The notes under the pieces were generated by a model. That model was not told the DNA's origin and did not search any database. It worked only from the letters and a program-made list of their open reading frames with translations. The position numbers and the translations under genes were made by a program. Shown piece after piece: positions 29,818 to 38,524 of a DNA stretch of 64,000 bases. This stretch comes from Pseudomonadota bacterium (lineage in GTDB: Bacteria > Pseudomonadota > Gammaproteobacteria > Pseudomonadales > Oleiphilaceae). The stretch is taken from assembly GCA_002747395.1 (NCBI GenBank), contig PDPE01000030.1:48706-112705 (forward strand). The letters are read 5' to 3'. The first letter of the stretch is position 1. Each line of letters begins with the position of its first letter.

Positions 29818-30690
29818 TCAGGGCAATCGGCTTTTGCGTACAACACCGGCGGCAAGCAAGCCTGCTGCCAACCCCGCCAAATGAGCAATATTTGCCATCT
29901 TTCCCACTCCCAGCATATCAGTGACATCGGCAAAACCAAGCACCAGCCAAAACAGAATAAAGCCGAACAATACGGGGGAAACTCCGTAAACCGGCTGTTT
30001 CCTTCCCATATCAAACAGCCAGCAATATCCGAACAACCCGTAAACCACCCCGGACATGCCACCAAAAAAAGGCCCGGACACCAGAAACTGGGCGACATTG
30101 GATACCACAGCGGTCATCACCACCAGCCCGAATATCCGCCAACTTCCTTCCCTGAACTCTACCCTGGCTCCCAGGTACCACAACCATGTCATGTTAAAGA
30201 TCAGATGCAAGGCATTAAAATGAAGCAGGGCGGGAGAAAAGAGTCGCCACCACTGCCCCCCTGACAGGTTGTGCAAAACGGCGTTTATCCTCTGCGCCAG
30301 GGTGTCATCCATTACCTGAAACGGGTCGGAAAAAACCATTGCACGTAACAGTGGGCCGCTCTCGCCAAATCCGGTAACAAGTGCGACCACGACCGATGCG
30401 ATCACACACACAAACACAACAGGCACCCTGAGCGGTCGCGCAAGAACATGCCAGTTCAGCAGATTCCCGGAAGAAGGTGACCATACGCTCCGGTCTATGC
30501 GTTCTTTCACCCTGGAGTTGCTTATATAGGCTGACAGCGCCTGCTGCACCTCTATGGCTCTCTCTGCGGTGACATACAATGCAACCCTGCCCCCCTCTTC
30601 CACGAACTGGTGGGGAACACGATGCTCACTCAGCCATTGAGCGAAAGAAGCACAATCTGCATCCAGGGGTAACTCTGCCACTTTTTTCAC
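29818..30690 (-). CDS. glpG: Rhomboid intramembrane serine protease, GlpG type
   Basis: The 290-residue protein has a cytosolic N-terminal domain (1-75) like GlpG, then six membrane spans. The catalytic serine is Ser213 in GGMSGVVYGLFG and the catalytic histidine is His270 in NIAHLAGLAAG; the HFNALHLIFNM loop-helix motif near 157-167 is the second conserved rhomboid element. It cleaves transmembrane substrates inside the bilayer. It follows the metallophosphatase gene on the same strand with 41 bp between. Confidence 0.93.
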   Translation of the reverse strand: MKKVAELPLDADCASFAQWLSEHRVPHQFVEEGGRVALYVTAERAIEVQQALSAYISNSRVKERIDRSVWSPSSGNLLNWHVLARPLRVPVVFVCVIASVVVALVTGFGESGPLLRAMVFSDPFQVMDDTLAQRINAVLHNLSGGQWWRLFSPALLHFNALHLIFNMTWLWYLGARVEFREGSWRIFGLVVMTAVVSNVAQFLVSGPFFGGMSGVVYGLFGYCWLFDMGRKQPVYGVSPVLFGFILFWLVLGFADVTDMLGVGKMANIAHLAGLAAGLLAAGVVRKSRLP

Positions 30691-30731
30691 TCAAGACAAC
30701 TCCGCATGCAGCCACAGCTTGCCGATTTTTT

Positions 30732-31712
30732 TCATCGCCCGGTAATCTCCCTGGTACACAGTTCCCTGTCCACCTCGATCCAGACAAATTTGTCTGCAGA
30801 AAGGACTCGTTCTTCATCCATACGATAGGCGGCAAGTTTGCCATATTTAACGGCACTGTAATCCAGACAGGCAACATTCGGCTTTAGCGGCCCGGGCGTA
30901 CCGGACATCCAGTAGTGCCCGACAAAAACAGGTAACTGCCCAGGCGGATAAGCCAGCAGACACTTGCGATCCTGCTCGCTGATAGGCCTTTGTGCAACGC
31001 TTTCCGGCAACGGGTCCGGCTGAAAGACCACATCATTGTAGGTCTGGGGGTTATCGGCCCAGAACCTGGTACGAAACACCGAGCGCTCGATACCGTCCTG
31101 CCCCATTATTTTTTCTCCGTCAGGCAATCTGAGATCCGTTCCGCGCAAAAGGCGATTCATAACCAGGCCCGCGAAGCTGCCGTTGACCACGGAAGCGTGA
31201 AGAAAGTCTTCATCTATCGTATTGCGCCGAAATTGCGACTTGTATCGGGAGATCAGTGTTTCATCCCAGCAGGCATGCACGATACGAAAACAGTCAAACT
31301 CCAGAAAAAGGGGCAATGTATAAAACCAGCATATAAAATCCTGCCAATCAACCGGATGATGTTCGAATTGATCCAGCGTCTCTTTCAGCATCCTGGCGTG
31401 CCGGTCGGTATGCTCTCTCAAATAGGTTCTCTCACTGCCTGGCCGTGCCCGGGTACAATACCCCAACGCGTTATATTCATGGTTTCCCATGATAACCTGA
31501 GCCGAACCACGCTCAACCATATCGCGAACAAGGTGCAGGGCTTCCCGTATCCTCGGCCCGCGATCAATAATATCCCCGACAAATACTGCCCGCCGATGAG
31601 GATGCTCGAATACGCCGTTCTTTTTGCTGTAGCCCAACCTGTCCAGCAACCGTATCAGGCTGTTGGCGCACCCGTGTACGTCACCGATCAGATCATATCC
31701 CCGTTTTTTCAA
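30732..31712 (-). CDS. Calcineurin-like metallophosphatase
   Basis: The 326-residue protein shows the PPP-type metal motifs in order: GDVHG (residues 10-14), GDIIDRGP (about 46-53) and GNHEYNALGY (about 76-85). The later HAC and VGHYWMSG elements supply the remaining metal-binding histidines. It is likely a cytosolic phosphatase or dinucleoside-polyphosphate hydrolase (PrpE/ApaH relatives); the substrate is not determined. Its ATG overlaps the nadK stop as ATGA, so the pair is translationally coupled, hinting at nucleotide metabolism. Confidence 0.88.
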   Translation of the reverse strand: MKKRGYDLIGDVHGCANSLIRLLDRLGYSKKNGVFEHPHRRAVFVGDIIDRGPRIREALHLVRDMVERGSAQVIMGNHEYNALGYCTRARPGSERTYLREHTDRHARMLKETLDQFEHHPVDWQDFICWFYTLPLFLEFDCFRIVHACWDETLISRYKSQFRRNTIDEDFLHASVVNGSFAGLVMNRLLRGTDLRLPDGEKIMGQDGIERSVFRTRFWADNPQTYNDVVFQPDPLPESVAQRPISEQDRKCLLAYPPGQLPVFVGHYWMSGTPGPLKPNVACLDYSAVKYGKLAAYRMDEERVLSADKFVWIEVDRELCTREITGR

Positions 31713-32602
31713 ACCTTACCTCGCAAACTCTTCGCCCAGCCCAGTTTTTCACGGCAAGTCTCGTAAAAATCATGGTTCGTCGGATGAATCAGGCGAATCT
31801 TCTGTGGCTTTTTATGAATCGTAATCACATCCCCCGGTGCAGCCGTTATGTGTTTCTGACCATCACAGCTTACATGAGGATAGATTTCACTATCTTCATC
31901 AATAATTATTTTTATTTCTGCCTGCCCGTCTACAACAATAGGCCGACTGCTCAAAGTATGGGGAAACATGGGCACCAGGACAATCGCATCCAGCCTGGGG
32001 TGCATGATCGGCCCGCCTGCAGATAGCGAATAGGCCGTCGATCCGGTGGGAGTGGCAACAATCAAACCGTCTGATTTCTGGCTGTAAACAAACTGCCCCT
32101 CGATATAAAGTTCAAACTCTATCATTCGTGTAGACTGGCCCGGATGCAATACCACGTCATTCAGGGCGGCTCCCGTGCCAATGGGCTCACCCCGCCGCCT
32201 GACCAGGGTATCCATCAGAAAACGCTCTTCCTCGACGTACGCGCCACCGAGCACCTCGCCCACGCCTTTTTCAAGCTCATCAGGTCGTATATCTGTCAGA
32301 AAGCCCAGTTGCCCCCGGTTAACACCCAACAAGGGGACATCGAACCTGGCAAGCTCCCTGGCAGCCCCCAACAGGCTGCCATCACCACCAACCACAATGA
32401 CAAGATCAGCTATTTCACCCATCATTCTGATACTGCACACCTGAACACCATGTCCGGGCAAAACGGTTGCTGTCGTTTGCTCAAGCACAACATCGTAATC
32501 GGCTTTAACCAGAAACCGTTTTAGTCTGCGAAGGGTCTCAACAACCCTCACGCTCCCCATTCTGCCTATAATACCTATAGTTCTGAACTGTTCCGCACGC
32601 AA
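31709..32602 (-). CDS. nadK: NAD kinase
   Basis: The enzyme phosphorylates NAD to NADP. At 297 residues it matches proteobacterial NadK (292 in E. coli). The GGDGS motif is at 72-76 and the second conserved block SDGLIVATPTGSTAYSLSAGGP is near 172-193. The start is a TTG at 32602; the family usually begins just before FRTIGIIGR, which fits. It overlaps the phosphatase gene by four bases. A 15-bp duplication and a hairpin lie upstream, between it and the divergent DUF1853 gene. Confidence 0.95.
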   Translation of the reverse strand: MRAEQFRTIGIIGRMGSVRVVETLRRLKRFLVKADYDVVLEQTTATVLPGHGVQVCSIRMMGEIADLVIVVGGDGSLLGAARELARFDVPLLGVNRGQLGFLTDIRPDELEKGVGEVLGGAYVEEERFLMDTLVRRRGEPIGTGAALNDVVLHPGQSTRMIEFELYIEGQFVYSQKSDGLIVATPTGSTAYSLSAGGPIMHPRLDAIVLVPMFPHTLSSRPIVVDGQAEIKIIIDEDSEIYPHVSCDGQKHITAAPGDVITIHKKPQKIRLIHPTNHDFYETCREKLGWAKSLRGKV

Positions 32603-32626
32603 TGTAAACCAACCTTGACAATAAAG

Positions 32627-32683
32627 AAAATGCCACCACTAAAAATGCCACTACTACAGGATATTCGTGTGCCGATATCCTGT
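32627..32683. repeat. 15-bp duplication followed by a 9-bp perfect inverted repeat
   Basis: AAAATGCCACCACTA occurs twice in tandem (32627-32656, one mismatch). Next, ACAGGATAT at 32656-32664 and ATATCCTGT at 32675-32683 form a perfect hairpin with a ten-base loop. Both lie in the 153-bp divergent promoter region between nadK and the DUF1853 gene, so operator function is possible. Confidence 0.75.
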
Positions 32684-32755
32684 AAAATAAATCTGTGCGC
32701 CCGTGCCGCCGCTTTCAGGGCCATCGTTTTAAAACAAGCAACAGAGCATACAACA

Positions 32756-33889
32756 ATGTCGGATATACCCTGCCCGGTAACTTTGAATCCAACGGGTTCG
32801 CCTGCAACGAGTCCAGAAGCCACTCCAGAACAGGCGCCAGAAGGATTGAAGGCGCAACAGCCGGATAAAAACCGGCGCGATCTGGAATGGGCGATTTCCA
32901 GCCAGGCACTGTTTGACACAAATTATCTCACACACTATCTCGGGGATGATACCTCAGAGAAACAGGCAATTGAACTTTGGCCACACCCCCGACTTGCAGA
33001 ACAGAACATATTCGACTATCGACAAAATCCTTTATCACAGGCTGTCGAGCACCACTTGAAACAGACCGCATCCCACTTTTTAGGCCCAAGATTTGAGGCA
33101 CTCTGGGATTTTTTCTTTCAACAACATCCGGGCTATGATGTTATCGCTCGTAACCTGCAGGTACACGAAAAACCGGACACCAAAGCTGGCAAAAAGTCAG
33201 GCTGCCAAGGGAAAACGCTGGGAGAATTCGATTTTATTGTTCAGGATCTGGCACAAAAAACCTGCTGGCACCTGGAAACCACTGTAAAATTCTATCTGGG
33301 AATGCCGGTATCAATGGTGCAAGGCCGACTCCACAACCATTTTCAGCCCCGTGAACTGACCTCTGTCTGGCTTGGGCCAAATTGTATCGATCGGCTGGAC
33401 AAAAAGCTGAATACGGCACTTCACCGGCAGCTGACCCTTTCCCGACACCCGGCAGCCTCTGCACTGCTGCGAAGCATGGGGGTCACGACAGTAAAACCGG
33501 GGCTACTGACACGGGGCTACCTGTTCAGCCCCTGCCAGGTGAAAGAAGCGGTGCATTTTTTCGCTGACGACGGACTTGCCCTGAGGCCGGACACTTCGCT
33601 CTGGACACGCCTGAGGCAACTGCCTGACGCTCTTGCTTCCCTTACCCGAAAAAACCGGATTGAAAGCTGGTTACTCCTGCCCAAACAGGAGTGGCTGTCA
33701 CCTGCGCGATTGAAAAACAGCCAATCAGACAGACTGATGGCGACAGACGATACCGTGGCCCGGGTCAGTCAGATCGTCACCAGAGAAAACAGGCCCTGGC
33801 TGGTCGCCGGAATGATGCAACAACCGGATCACAGCCACATGGAGTCGCTCAGACTATTCGTGACTCCCGATGCCTGGCCATTTCTCTAG
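32756..33889 (+). CDS. DUF1853 family protein
   Basis: The 377-residue product has a proline/alanine-rich N-terminus and then the DUF1853 core (DLEWAISS near 40, then GEFDFIVQD and CWHLETTVKFYLG near 160-185). The combination of FDFIV and HLETTVKFYL suggests a restriction-endonuclease-like (PD-(D/E)xK) arrangement, D..E.K; this is my inference. The ATG at 32756 was preferred over an upstream in-frame start at 32615. Its 3' end overlaps the convergent PLP-enzyme gene by 36 bp. Its function is not established. Confidence 0.82.
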   Translation: MSDIPCPVTLNPTGSPATSPEATPEQAPEGLKAQQPDKNRRDLEWAISSQALFDTNYLTHYLGDDTSEKQAIELWPHPRLAEQNIFDYRQNPLSQAVEHHLKQTASHFLGPRFEALWDFFFQQHPGYDVIARNLQVHEKPDTKAGKKSGCQGKTLGEFDFIVQDLAQKTCWHLETTVKFYLGMPVSMVQGRLHNHFQPRELTSVWLGPNCIDRLDKKLNTALHRQLTLSRHPAASALLRSMGVTTVKPGLLTRGYLFSPCQVKEAVHFFADDGLALRPDTSLWTRLRQLPDALASLTRKNRIESWLLLPKQEWLSPARLKNSQSDRLMATDDTVARVSQIVTRENRPWLVAGMMQQPDHSHMESLRLFVTPDAWPFL

Positions 33890-34873
33890 CTCTCCTGACT
33901 GGCTCTCCTGTCTGGCTGTTCTGTTTCCTTGCAATCCTCCGGTATGCAGAACCAGAATACGCGAACCTGATGGAAATTCTTGCCGGTCAAGCAATTTGCT
34001 CACCGCATACATCATCTTGGCGGTATAGACCAGATCCAACTCGATTCCAAAACGAGCCTGAAAACTGTCCTTAAAGGAGATTAAAGGCCGGGAAACCTTG
34101 CCAAAGCCACCACAATGGAAGTCATGCAGAACTCGCCAGCTCCCGGCACCGGCTGGCACCTGTCCCGCTTCACACGCATACTCATCGAGCAAGCCTGCAA
34201 CGGTTTTTTCCAGCTTGCCTTCCAACCCTTTCAGGGCAGAGATACCCAGGGCCTTCACTTTTTTATCGACATAACCGGCCTGTGACCCAGGCTCGGCAAT
34301 GGCCGAGGCGACCCCGGCGAGGGTGCCGCCAGAACCCGTCGGGCACACCACATAGTCGTAATCATGCAAACCAACGGTGTGCAGCATCTCGACAACCCCC
34401 TTGACACCAGCCGGGTTCGAACCGCCTTCGGGAATCAGAAAATAATCCGGGTACTTCGCACTCAGAGCCGAACAGAACGCAGGAGAATAACGAAGCCGGT
34501 ATTGACTCCAGGTTAAGGGTTTCAGCACCATCCCCCAACGTTGGCAATCAATCAGGGTTTCACTGAGTGGATCAGCAAGCCGGCCACCCTGACAGCGAAC
34601 AAAGCCCATAACCGGGAGACCGAACCGTTTGCCGACACCAGCGAGCGCATGAAGATGATTGGAATGCGCACCGCCAAATGACATGACGCCAGAATAGCCC
34701 TGACTCAATGCCTCATGCAGATTGTATTTCAGTTTGAACCACTTGTTGCCCGAGACAATCGAATCGATCAGATCCAGGCGCAACATATCAACCTGGCAGC
34801 CACCATGAGTAAACAGCGGGGTGACAGTCACAGGGTCAAAACCGTGCAACGGGGGAACGGTATTATTGCTCAT
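33854..34873 (-). CDS. PLP-dependent D-cysteine desulfhydrase / ACC deaminase family enzyme
   Basis: A 339-residue fold type II PLP enzyme. The Schiff-base lysine is in SGNKWFKLKYNL near residue 44, the FGGAHSNH motif follows near 67-74, and the phosphate-binding loop is PTGSGGTLAGV near 178-188. The family includes D-cysteine desulfhydrase (releasing pyruvate, sulfide and ammonia) and ACC deaminase; residues for true ACC deaminase are not clear, so desulfhydrase-like is the safer call. The stop region overlaps the DUF1853 gene. Confidence 0.87.
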   Translation of the reverse strand: MSNNTVPPLHGFDPVTVTPLFTHGGCQVDMLRLDLIDSIVSGNKWFKLKYNLHEALSQGYSGVMSFGGAHSNHLHALAGVGKRFGLPVMGFVRCQGGRLADPLSETLIDCQRWGMVLKPLTWSQYRLRYSPAFCSALSAKYPDYFLIPEGGSNPAGVKGVVEMLHTVGLHDYDYVVCPTGSGGTLAGVASAIAEPGSQAGYVDKKVKALGISALKGLEGKLEKTVAGLLDEYACEAGQVPAGAGSWRVLHDFHCGGFGKVSRPLISFKDSFQARFGIELDLVYTAKMMYAVSKLLDRQEFPSGSRILVLHTGGLQGNRTARQESQSGELEKWPGIGSHE

Positions 34874-34879
34874 AACCGG

Positions 34880-34930
34880 CCATTACCCATAAACAACCCA
34901 TACTCATAAACAAGCCATACTCATAAACAG
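34880..34930. repeat. 17-bp tandem repeat, three copies, at the PLP-enzyme start
   Basis: Three copies of CCATACTCATAAACAAG-like units end seven bases from the ATG at 34873. They fill most of the gap to the coiled-coil gene. Confidence 0.85.
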
Positions 34931-34934
34931 CGGT

Positions 34935-36314
34935 TCAATGGCGCCTCCTGTGCACGGCGCAGTGATCACTCATTCCCGGTCTGAACTCATTGGGAGCCTG
35001 CACCACACTCAAGGGTTGACCACATTTTTTACCGTTTTCGTTGACGAACTGACAAACCGGCTTGTCATAGTGCTCCAGCCAAAGCCTGTAGTCCTCCTCC
35101 TTGACAAAGCACTTGGCAGCCACATAGCCAATCGGGTTGCCAGCATACCGCCTGATATCGACAAATGGTACGGTCACATGCCCGGCACCCGGGTGATAAG
35201 ACATAAATACCACATCAAGATCATGCAGCCTCTGAAACAAACTGTCTTCGTTCTTCATCTCATCAATCTGTCGTTTCAATACTGCAATCTGTTCCGTGAG
35301 TTCAGCTTCCTGTTCTTCTTTTAGCTCAAGCCTGTGCTGCAAGTCTGCCAGAACACCCCTGGTCGAGACCAGCTCGGCACGCACCTGCAGAGCTTCGGCG
35401 CGCTCCTCTTCTATATTCTCGTTACCCCTGAGCTTGCGTTGCAACTCGGAAACCAGATTGGATTGCTCCATCACCCGATCCTGCAGCACCATGTACTGCT
35501 CATTGCGTTCAAACAGTTTTTTGTTAAGCTGTTCATTCAAAACCTGTAACCGGGCATTGGTTTGCTTCAGTTCCTGCAAATCATTCCTGAATCGCTGAGC
35601 ATCGAGTCTGTGCTCATGCTCCATCTGTTCAAGCTGTTCCTGCCTTATGCCTTCCAATGTACGAATCTTCAAGCGCTGGGTACGAATCATGCCCGCCAGT
35701 CTGGCGCGCTGTCCTGATTCCCCCTCAGACAGTGCGAGCAAATCGTCCTCGAAGTCGGCCAGGGTCTGGGCGTCCATATCTGCCACATAATCGTCGGCTG
35801 CCTGCAGAACAGGAATATCATCCGTGTCCTCCTCTGCTTCCTCTCCTGGCCGACCAGGAGCCTCTGAGAGCAGCTCGAACCCCAGCCGGTTTTCCCTGAC
35901 AGCCTGGTTGATGGCAACAATATCATTCGCGCCGGATTTCATTACGGGATCCCACAACTCTCCCTGGTACCACTGTATCGGGCACTGGCTTCGACATGCC
36001 AGCCGAACAGGCCCGCATCCCAGATCCGGCCCTGGCCCGCCTTCATGCGCGAGCTCCTCGATCTTTACACTCCACTCGGGGTCGGCGCGACCCTCATCAT
36101 CAAAATACAGCAGAAAAAACACCATAGCCTGAATACATAGCTGCCGATCCATTACCACATAAACTATGTGGGCCTCAGTATCGACCATATCCGAAAAACC
36201 CACATAACCATCAAGCAAAGCTTCAAATTCGGATTTCAGCATTTGCCGATAGACCTGGTGGTCTTTCAAAAAGAATACAGCTTCGTAGCTCTGTTCAAAC
36301 CTTTTTCTTGCCAT
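34935..36314 (-). CDS. Coiled-coil protein with C-terminal Cys/His cluster
   Basis: The 459-residue product has three parts: an N-terminal globular domain (1-165), an acidic linker (165-205), and a long coiled coil (about 215-370) rich in Glu, Gln and Leu. A C-terminal domain ends in CQFVNENGKKCGQPL and HCAVHRRRH, a likely zinc site. The ATG at 36314 (MARKRFEQSYEAVFF) is preceded by AAAGG at eight bases; a longer frame to 36434 is not supported. I do not recognise a characterised family. The layout suggests a structural or scaffolding protein. Confidence 0.8.
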   Translation of the reverse strand: MARKRFEQSYEAVFFLKDHQVYRQMLKSEFEALLDGYVGFSDMVDTEAHIVYVVMDRQLCIQAMVFFLLYFDDEGRADPEWSVKIEELAHEGGPGPDLGCGPVRLACRSQCPIQWYQGELWDPVMKSGANDIVAINQAVRENRLGFELLSEAPGRPGEEAEEDTDDIPVLQAADDYVADMDAQTLADFEDDLLALSEGESGQRARLAGMIRTQRLKIRTLEGIRQEQLEQMEHEHRLDAQRFRNDLQELKQTNARLQVLNEQLNKKLFERNEQYMVLQDRVMEQSNLVSELQRKLRGNENIEEERAEALQVRAELVSTRGVLADLQHRLELKEEQEAELTEQIAVLKRQIDEMKNEDSLFQRLHDLDVVFMSYHPGAGHVTVPFVDIRRYAGNPIGYVAAKCFVKEEDYRLWLEHYDKPVCQFVNENGKKCGQPLSVVQAPNEFRPGMSDHCAVHRRRH

Positions 36315-36504
36315 GAAGTACCTTTGGAATACGAGAGTGGATAAAAGCGGCAACGGGGCACCCCGAACAATAAACAAGTTTAGGCCAGGATAAGAAAGGG
36401 CGCAGGTCAAAAACCCGACATATTTGCTGAACAAGGCAGGAGGTCACACTTGAAAGCGTAACAGTTCCACAAACCCGGCTCACAACTCAAACAGAACAAA
36501 TTGG

Positions 36505-36595
36505 AAATAAAAAAGAAGGGGCTGAAAAAAGGAATACCAAAAAAGGAGTACCAGAAGAGAGGGTGCCGAAAAAAGAAACGAACAATACACCACCA
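36505..36595. repeat. Purine-rich degenerate 14-15 bp repeats
   Basis: Diverged copies of an AAAAAGGARTACCAG-like unit lie in the 328-bp stretch upstream of the coiled-coil gene (36315-36642). An open frame on the plus strand here is only this low-complexity repeat and is not a gene. Nothing else is evident in the stretch. Confidence 0.5.
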
Positions 36596-36642
36596 GGGTA
36601 AAACCCGGCGGACGAAAGAACCAAAGACCCGACTGTCAGTCT

Positions 36643-36762
36643 CTACATTTCTTCTGCATCATCGAAACGTTCATCGTCATCGAACTCATAGTCAAATTCA
36701 CAGTCAAACCCGTAGTCCTCACCCATTTTTATATCGGTTAATTCATCACTGTATGCCAGCAT
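36643..36762 (-). CDS. Small acidic protein, 39 residues
   Basis: A short frame reads MLAYSDELTDIKMGEDYG followed by an Asp/Glu/Phe-rich tail ending in DDAEEM. GGAG lies eight bases before the ATG, which is better than many larger genes here. The product has a strongly negative charge and regularly spaced aromatic residues (Y, F, Y, F, F), suggesting a small partner protein or a chaperone-like peptide. It is upstream of the coiled-coil gene on the same strand. I do not recognise the family. The stretch 36763-37111 beyond it shows no gene. Confidence 0.55.
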   Translation of the reverse strand: MLAYSDELTDIKMGEDYGFDCEFDYEFDDDERFDDAEEM

Positions 36763-37111
36763 TATTTATTCTCCACATTATCAATCAGTTAAAATCCCGG
36801 ACTCGATCATATAAAGTCTCAAGTACCGTCCTCCCCGACCATTTTTTTACCGGGCAACAAAAAGCATAGCCAAAAACACCCGGTCTCCAGGGGACAAACG
36901 AATACTGACAAAGAAGCATGACAATTGATTGACAAAAAAACGAAAAATCAAAGTCAAACCGGGCGTCATCGGCATTGACGCCAAATACCGGGGTTCAATC
37001 AGGGAACGAACGGAAAAGCAGCAGGCAATCGGGACGCAAGGTCACGAAAAGGAAAAACTGATCGGGAAACTCGGGAAATAAGAAAGGAATACTCGGGGTC
37101 AGGAGACAAAG

Positions 37112-37188
37112 TGGCGGACTGGACGGGACTCGAACCCGCGACCCCCGGCGTGACAGGCCGGTATTCTAACCAACTGAACTACCAGTCC
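37112..37188 (-). tRNA. tRNA-Asp, anticodon GTC (copy 1)
   Basis: A 77-nt cloverleaf with an encoded CCA end, the anticodon loop CTGTCAC on the stem CCGGC/GCCGG, and the T-arm GGGTTCGAGTCCC. It is the last gene of a Val-Asp-Val-Asp cluster. Confidence 0.96.
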
Positions 37189-37402
37189 ACTTTTTATTTC
37201 TGTTTCTGCAATTCTTCTGTTTCATCGCCGCCATTGACATAGCTGCCACGGCCTTTGTAACAGCTTTTCATATAGCAACTGCAACCGTGGAACTTATATA
37301 GTCAGCTGCAACGCTTGTACCTGTTCAGGTTAATCTGTAGCAAAGACATCAAAACCGGAATCTATCCACACTACCCCGGGTGTAAATATCCGGAGGGAAG
37401 AA

Positions 37403-37478
37403 TGGTGGGTGGTGCAGGGATCGAACCTGCGACCCTCGCCTTGTAAGGGCGATGCTCTCCCAGCTGAGCTAACCACCC
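37403..37478 (-). tRNA. tRNA-Val, anticodon TAC (copy 1)
   Basis: A 76-nt cloverleaf with an encoded CCA end. The anticodon loop CTTACAA sits on TCGCC/GGCGA. It is followed 28 bp upstream in coordinate terms by the second tRNA-Asp copy, on the same strand. Confidence 0.96.
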
Positions 37479-37506
37479 AACACAGGTACCAACAATACAA
37501 TAAGAG

Positions 37507-37583
37507 TGGCGGACTGGACGGGACTCGAACCCGCGACCCCCGGCGTGACAGGCCGGTATTCTAACCAACTGAACTACCAGTCC
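37507..37583 (-). tRNA. tRNA-Asp, anticodon GTC (copy 2)
   Basis: Identical in sequence to the copy at 37112-37188, including the CCA end. Confidence 0.96.
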
Positions 37584-37734
37584 ACATTAATACTCTGATA
37601 CCAACACTTTGACACTTTTCAGCAAGAGCTTGAGCGTCATACTGCCTTTCTGCCGTACGTCCTGTTGCCGTACATCTCTTTCAGGGTTGCGAATTATACT
37701 CGCTATTCATGCACTTGCAAGCAAGAACAGGAAT

Positions 37735-37810
37735 TGGTGGGTGGTGCAGGGATCGAACCTGCGACCCTCGCCTTGTAAGGGCGATGCTCTCCCAGCTGAG
37801 CTAACCACCC
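37735..37810 (-). tRNA. tRNA-Val, anticodon TAC (copy 2)
   Basis: Identical to the copy at 37403-37478. It is the first gene of the four-tRNA minus-strand cluster, so the promoter should lie above 37811; the 246-bp gap to the next gene shows nothing else. Confidence 0.96.
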
Positions 37811-38065
37811 CAGCCCTGAACGAGATGCGCATTTTAAACATTTCCAGACGCATGTCAAACCAAAAATAGAACTTTTTTCACTTTCTGACTCAAAAATGTT
37901 CTCCCATTTTCCCGATCACGCATGGAACCCGATAATAATTCTGGGTAATTCAGCCTGTTGCTCTATACTTTTTGGTGAAAACTGTTTCAACCGGCACGTT
38001 GAACCCCCCCTTGCCAACACTTGCTGACAACCGGCTCTCCAGCAAGTAATCTGTGAGTGACAACC

Positions 38066-38524
38066 ATGGCCATGAGTGATAACCATGCTGTGCAAACCGT
38101 TGCGGCAGCGCGAATTGCCTCCGATCTCGACAAGGCGCGACAAATAGCCCGACAACTGGCGATTTCCTCAAAAAATGCCAGAGCGATCGTGCTCAGAGTC
38201 GGAAACAGGGCTGCCGGCCTGGCGGTCATAGCCAATTATTACGATGAACTGGCAAACAAAACGATTTCCCTGGCCCGATCAATCAACAAAACGGCTCTTG
38301 ATATTTCCTCCCATTCGGTTACCAGGTGGCGAAACAGCTCGGTTCTGGCCCAACTGATTATTGCCGGCGATCTGGACGTGGATGCACAACATCATTCCGA
38401 TATCGACGCCCTTGCCCACAATATCAGATTTAATAAAAATTTGAGGACCTGGATGCAGGGGCTGCTATGTCGGAGTGATCTGCCAGGCACTCCATACCTT
38501 TTCTTCGCGCCGCTCTCTTGCTGA
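38066..38524 (+). CDS. Helical protein resembling a chemotaxis-type signalling segment
   Basis: This 152-residue protein is almost entirely helical, with regular Ala/Leu/Ile heptads (ARIASDLDKARQIARQLAIS, then RAAGLAVIANYYDELANKT). It recalls the cytoplasmic hairpin of methyl-accepting proteins but lacks the conserved tip, so that link is only a resemblance. No membrane span is present. Three start codons are possible (GTG 38057, ATG 38066, ATG 38072), and the sequence around them is itself a partial duplication. The 3' end overlaps the convergent acyl-CoA dehydrogenase-like gene by 60 bp. Confidence 0.6.
   Translation: MAMSDNHAVQTVAAARIASDLDKARQIARQLAISSKNARAIVLRVGNRAAGLAVIANYYDELANKTISLARSINKTALDISSHSVTRWRNSSVLAQLIIAGDLDVDAQHHSDIDALAHNIRFNKNLRTWMQGLLCRSDLPGTPYLFFAPLSC

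Noticed and set aside
36501..36869. Plus-strand open frame of 122 codons with a Lys-rich start
   Set aside because: The N-terminus is a degenerate purine repeat and the remainder is antisense to the small acidic ORF with a better ribosome site.
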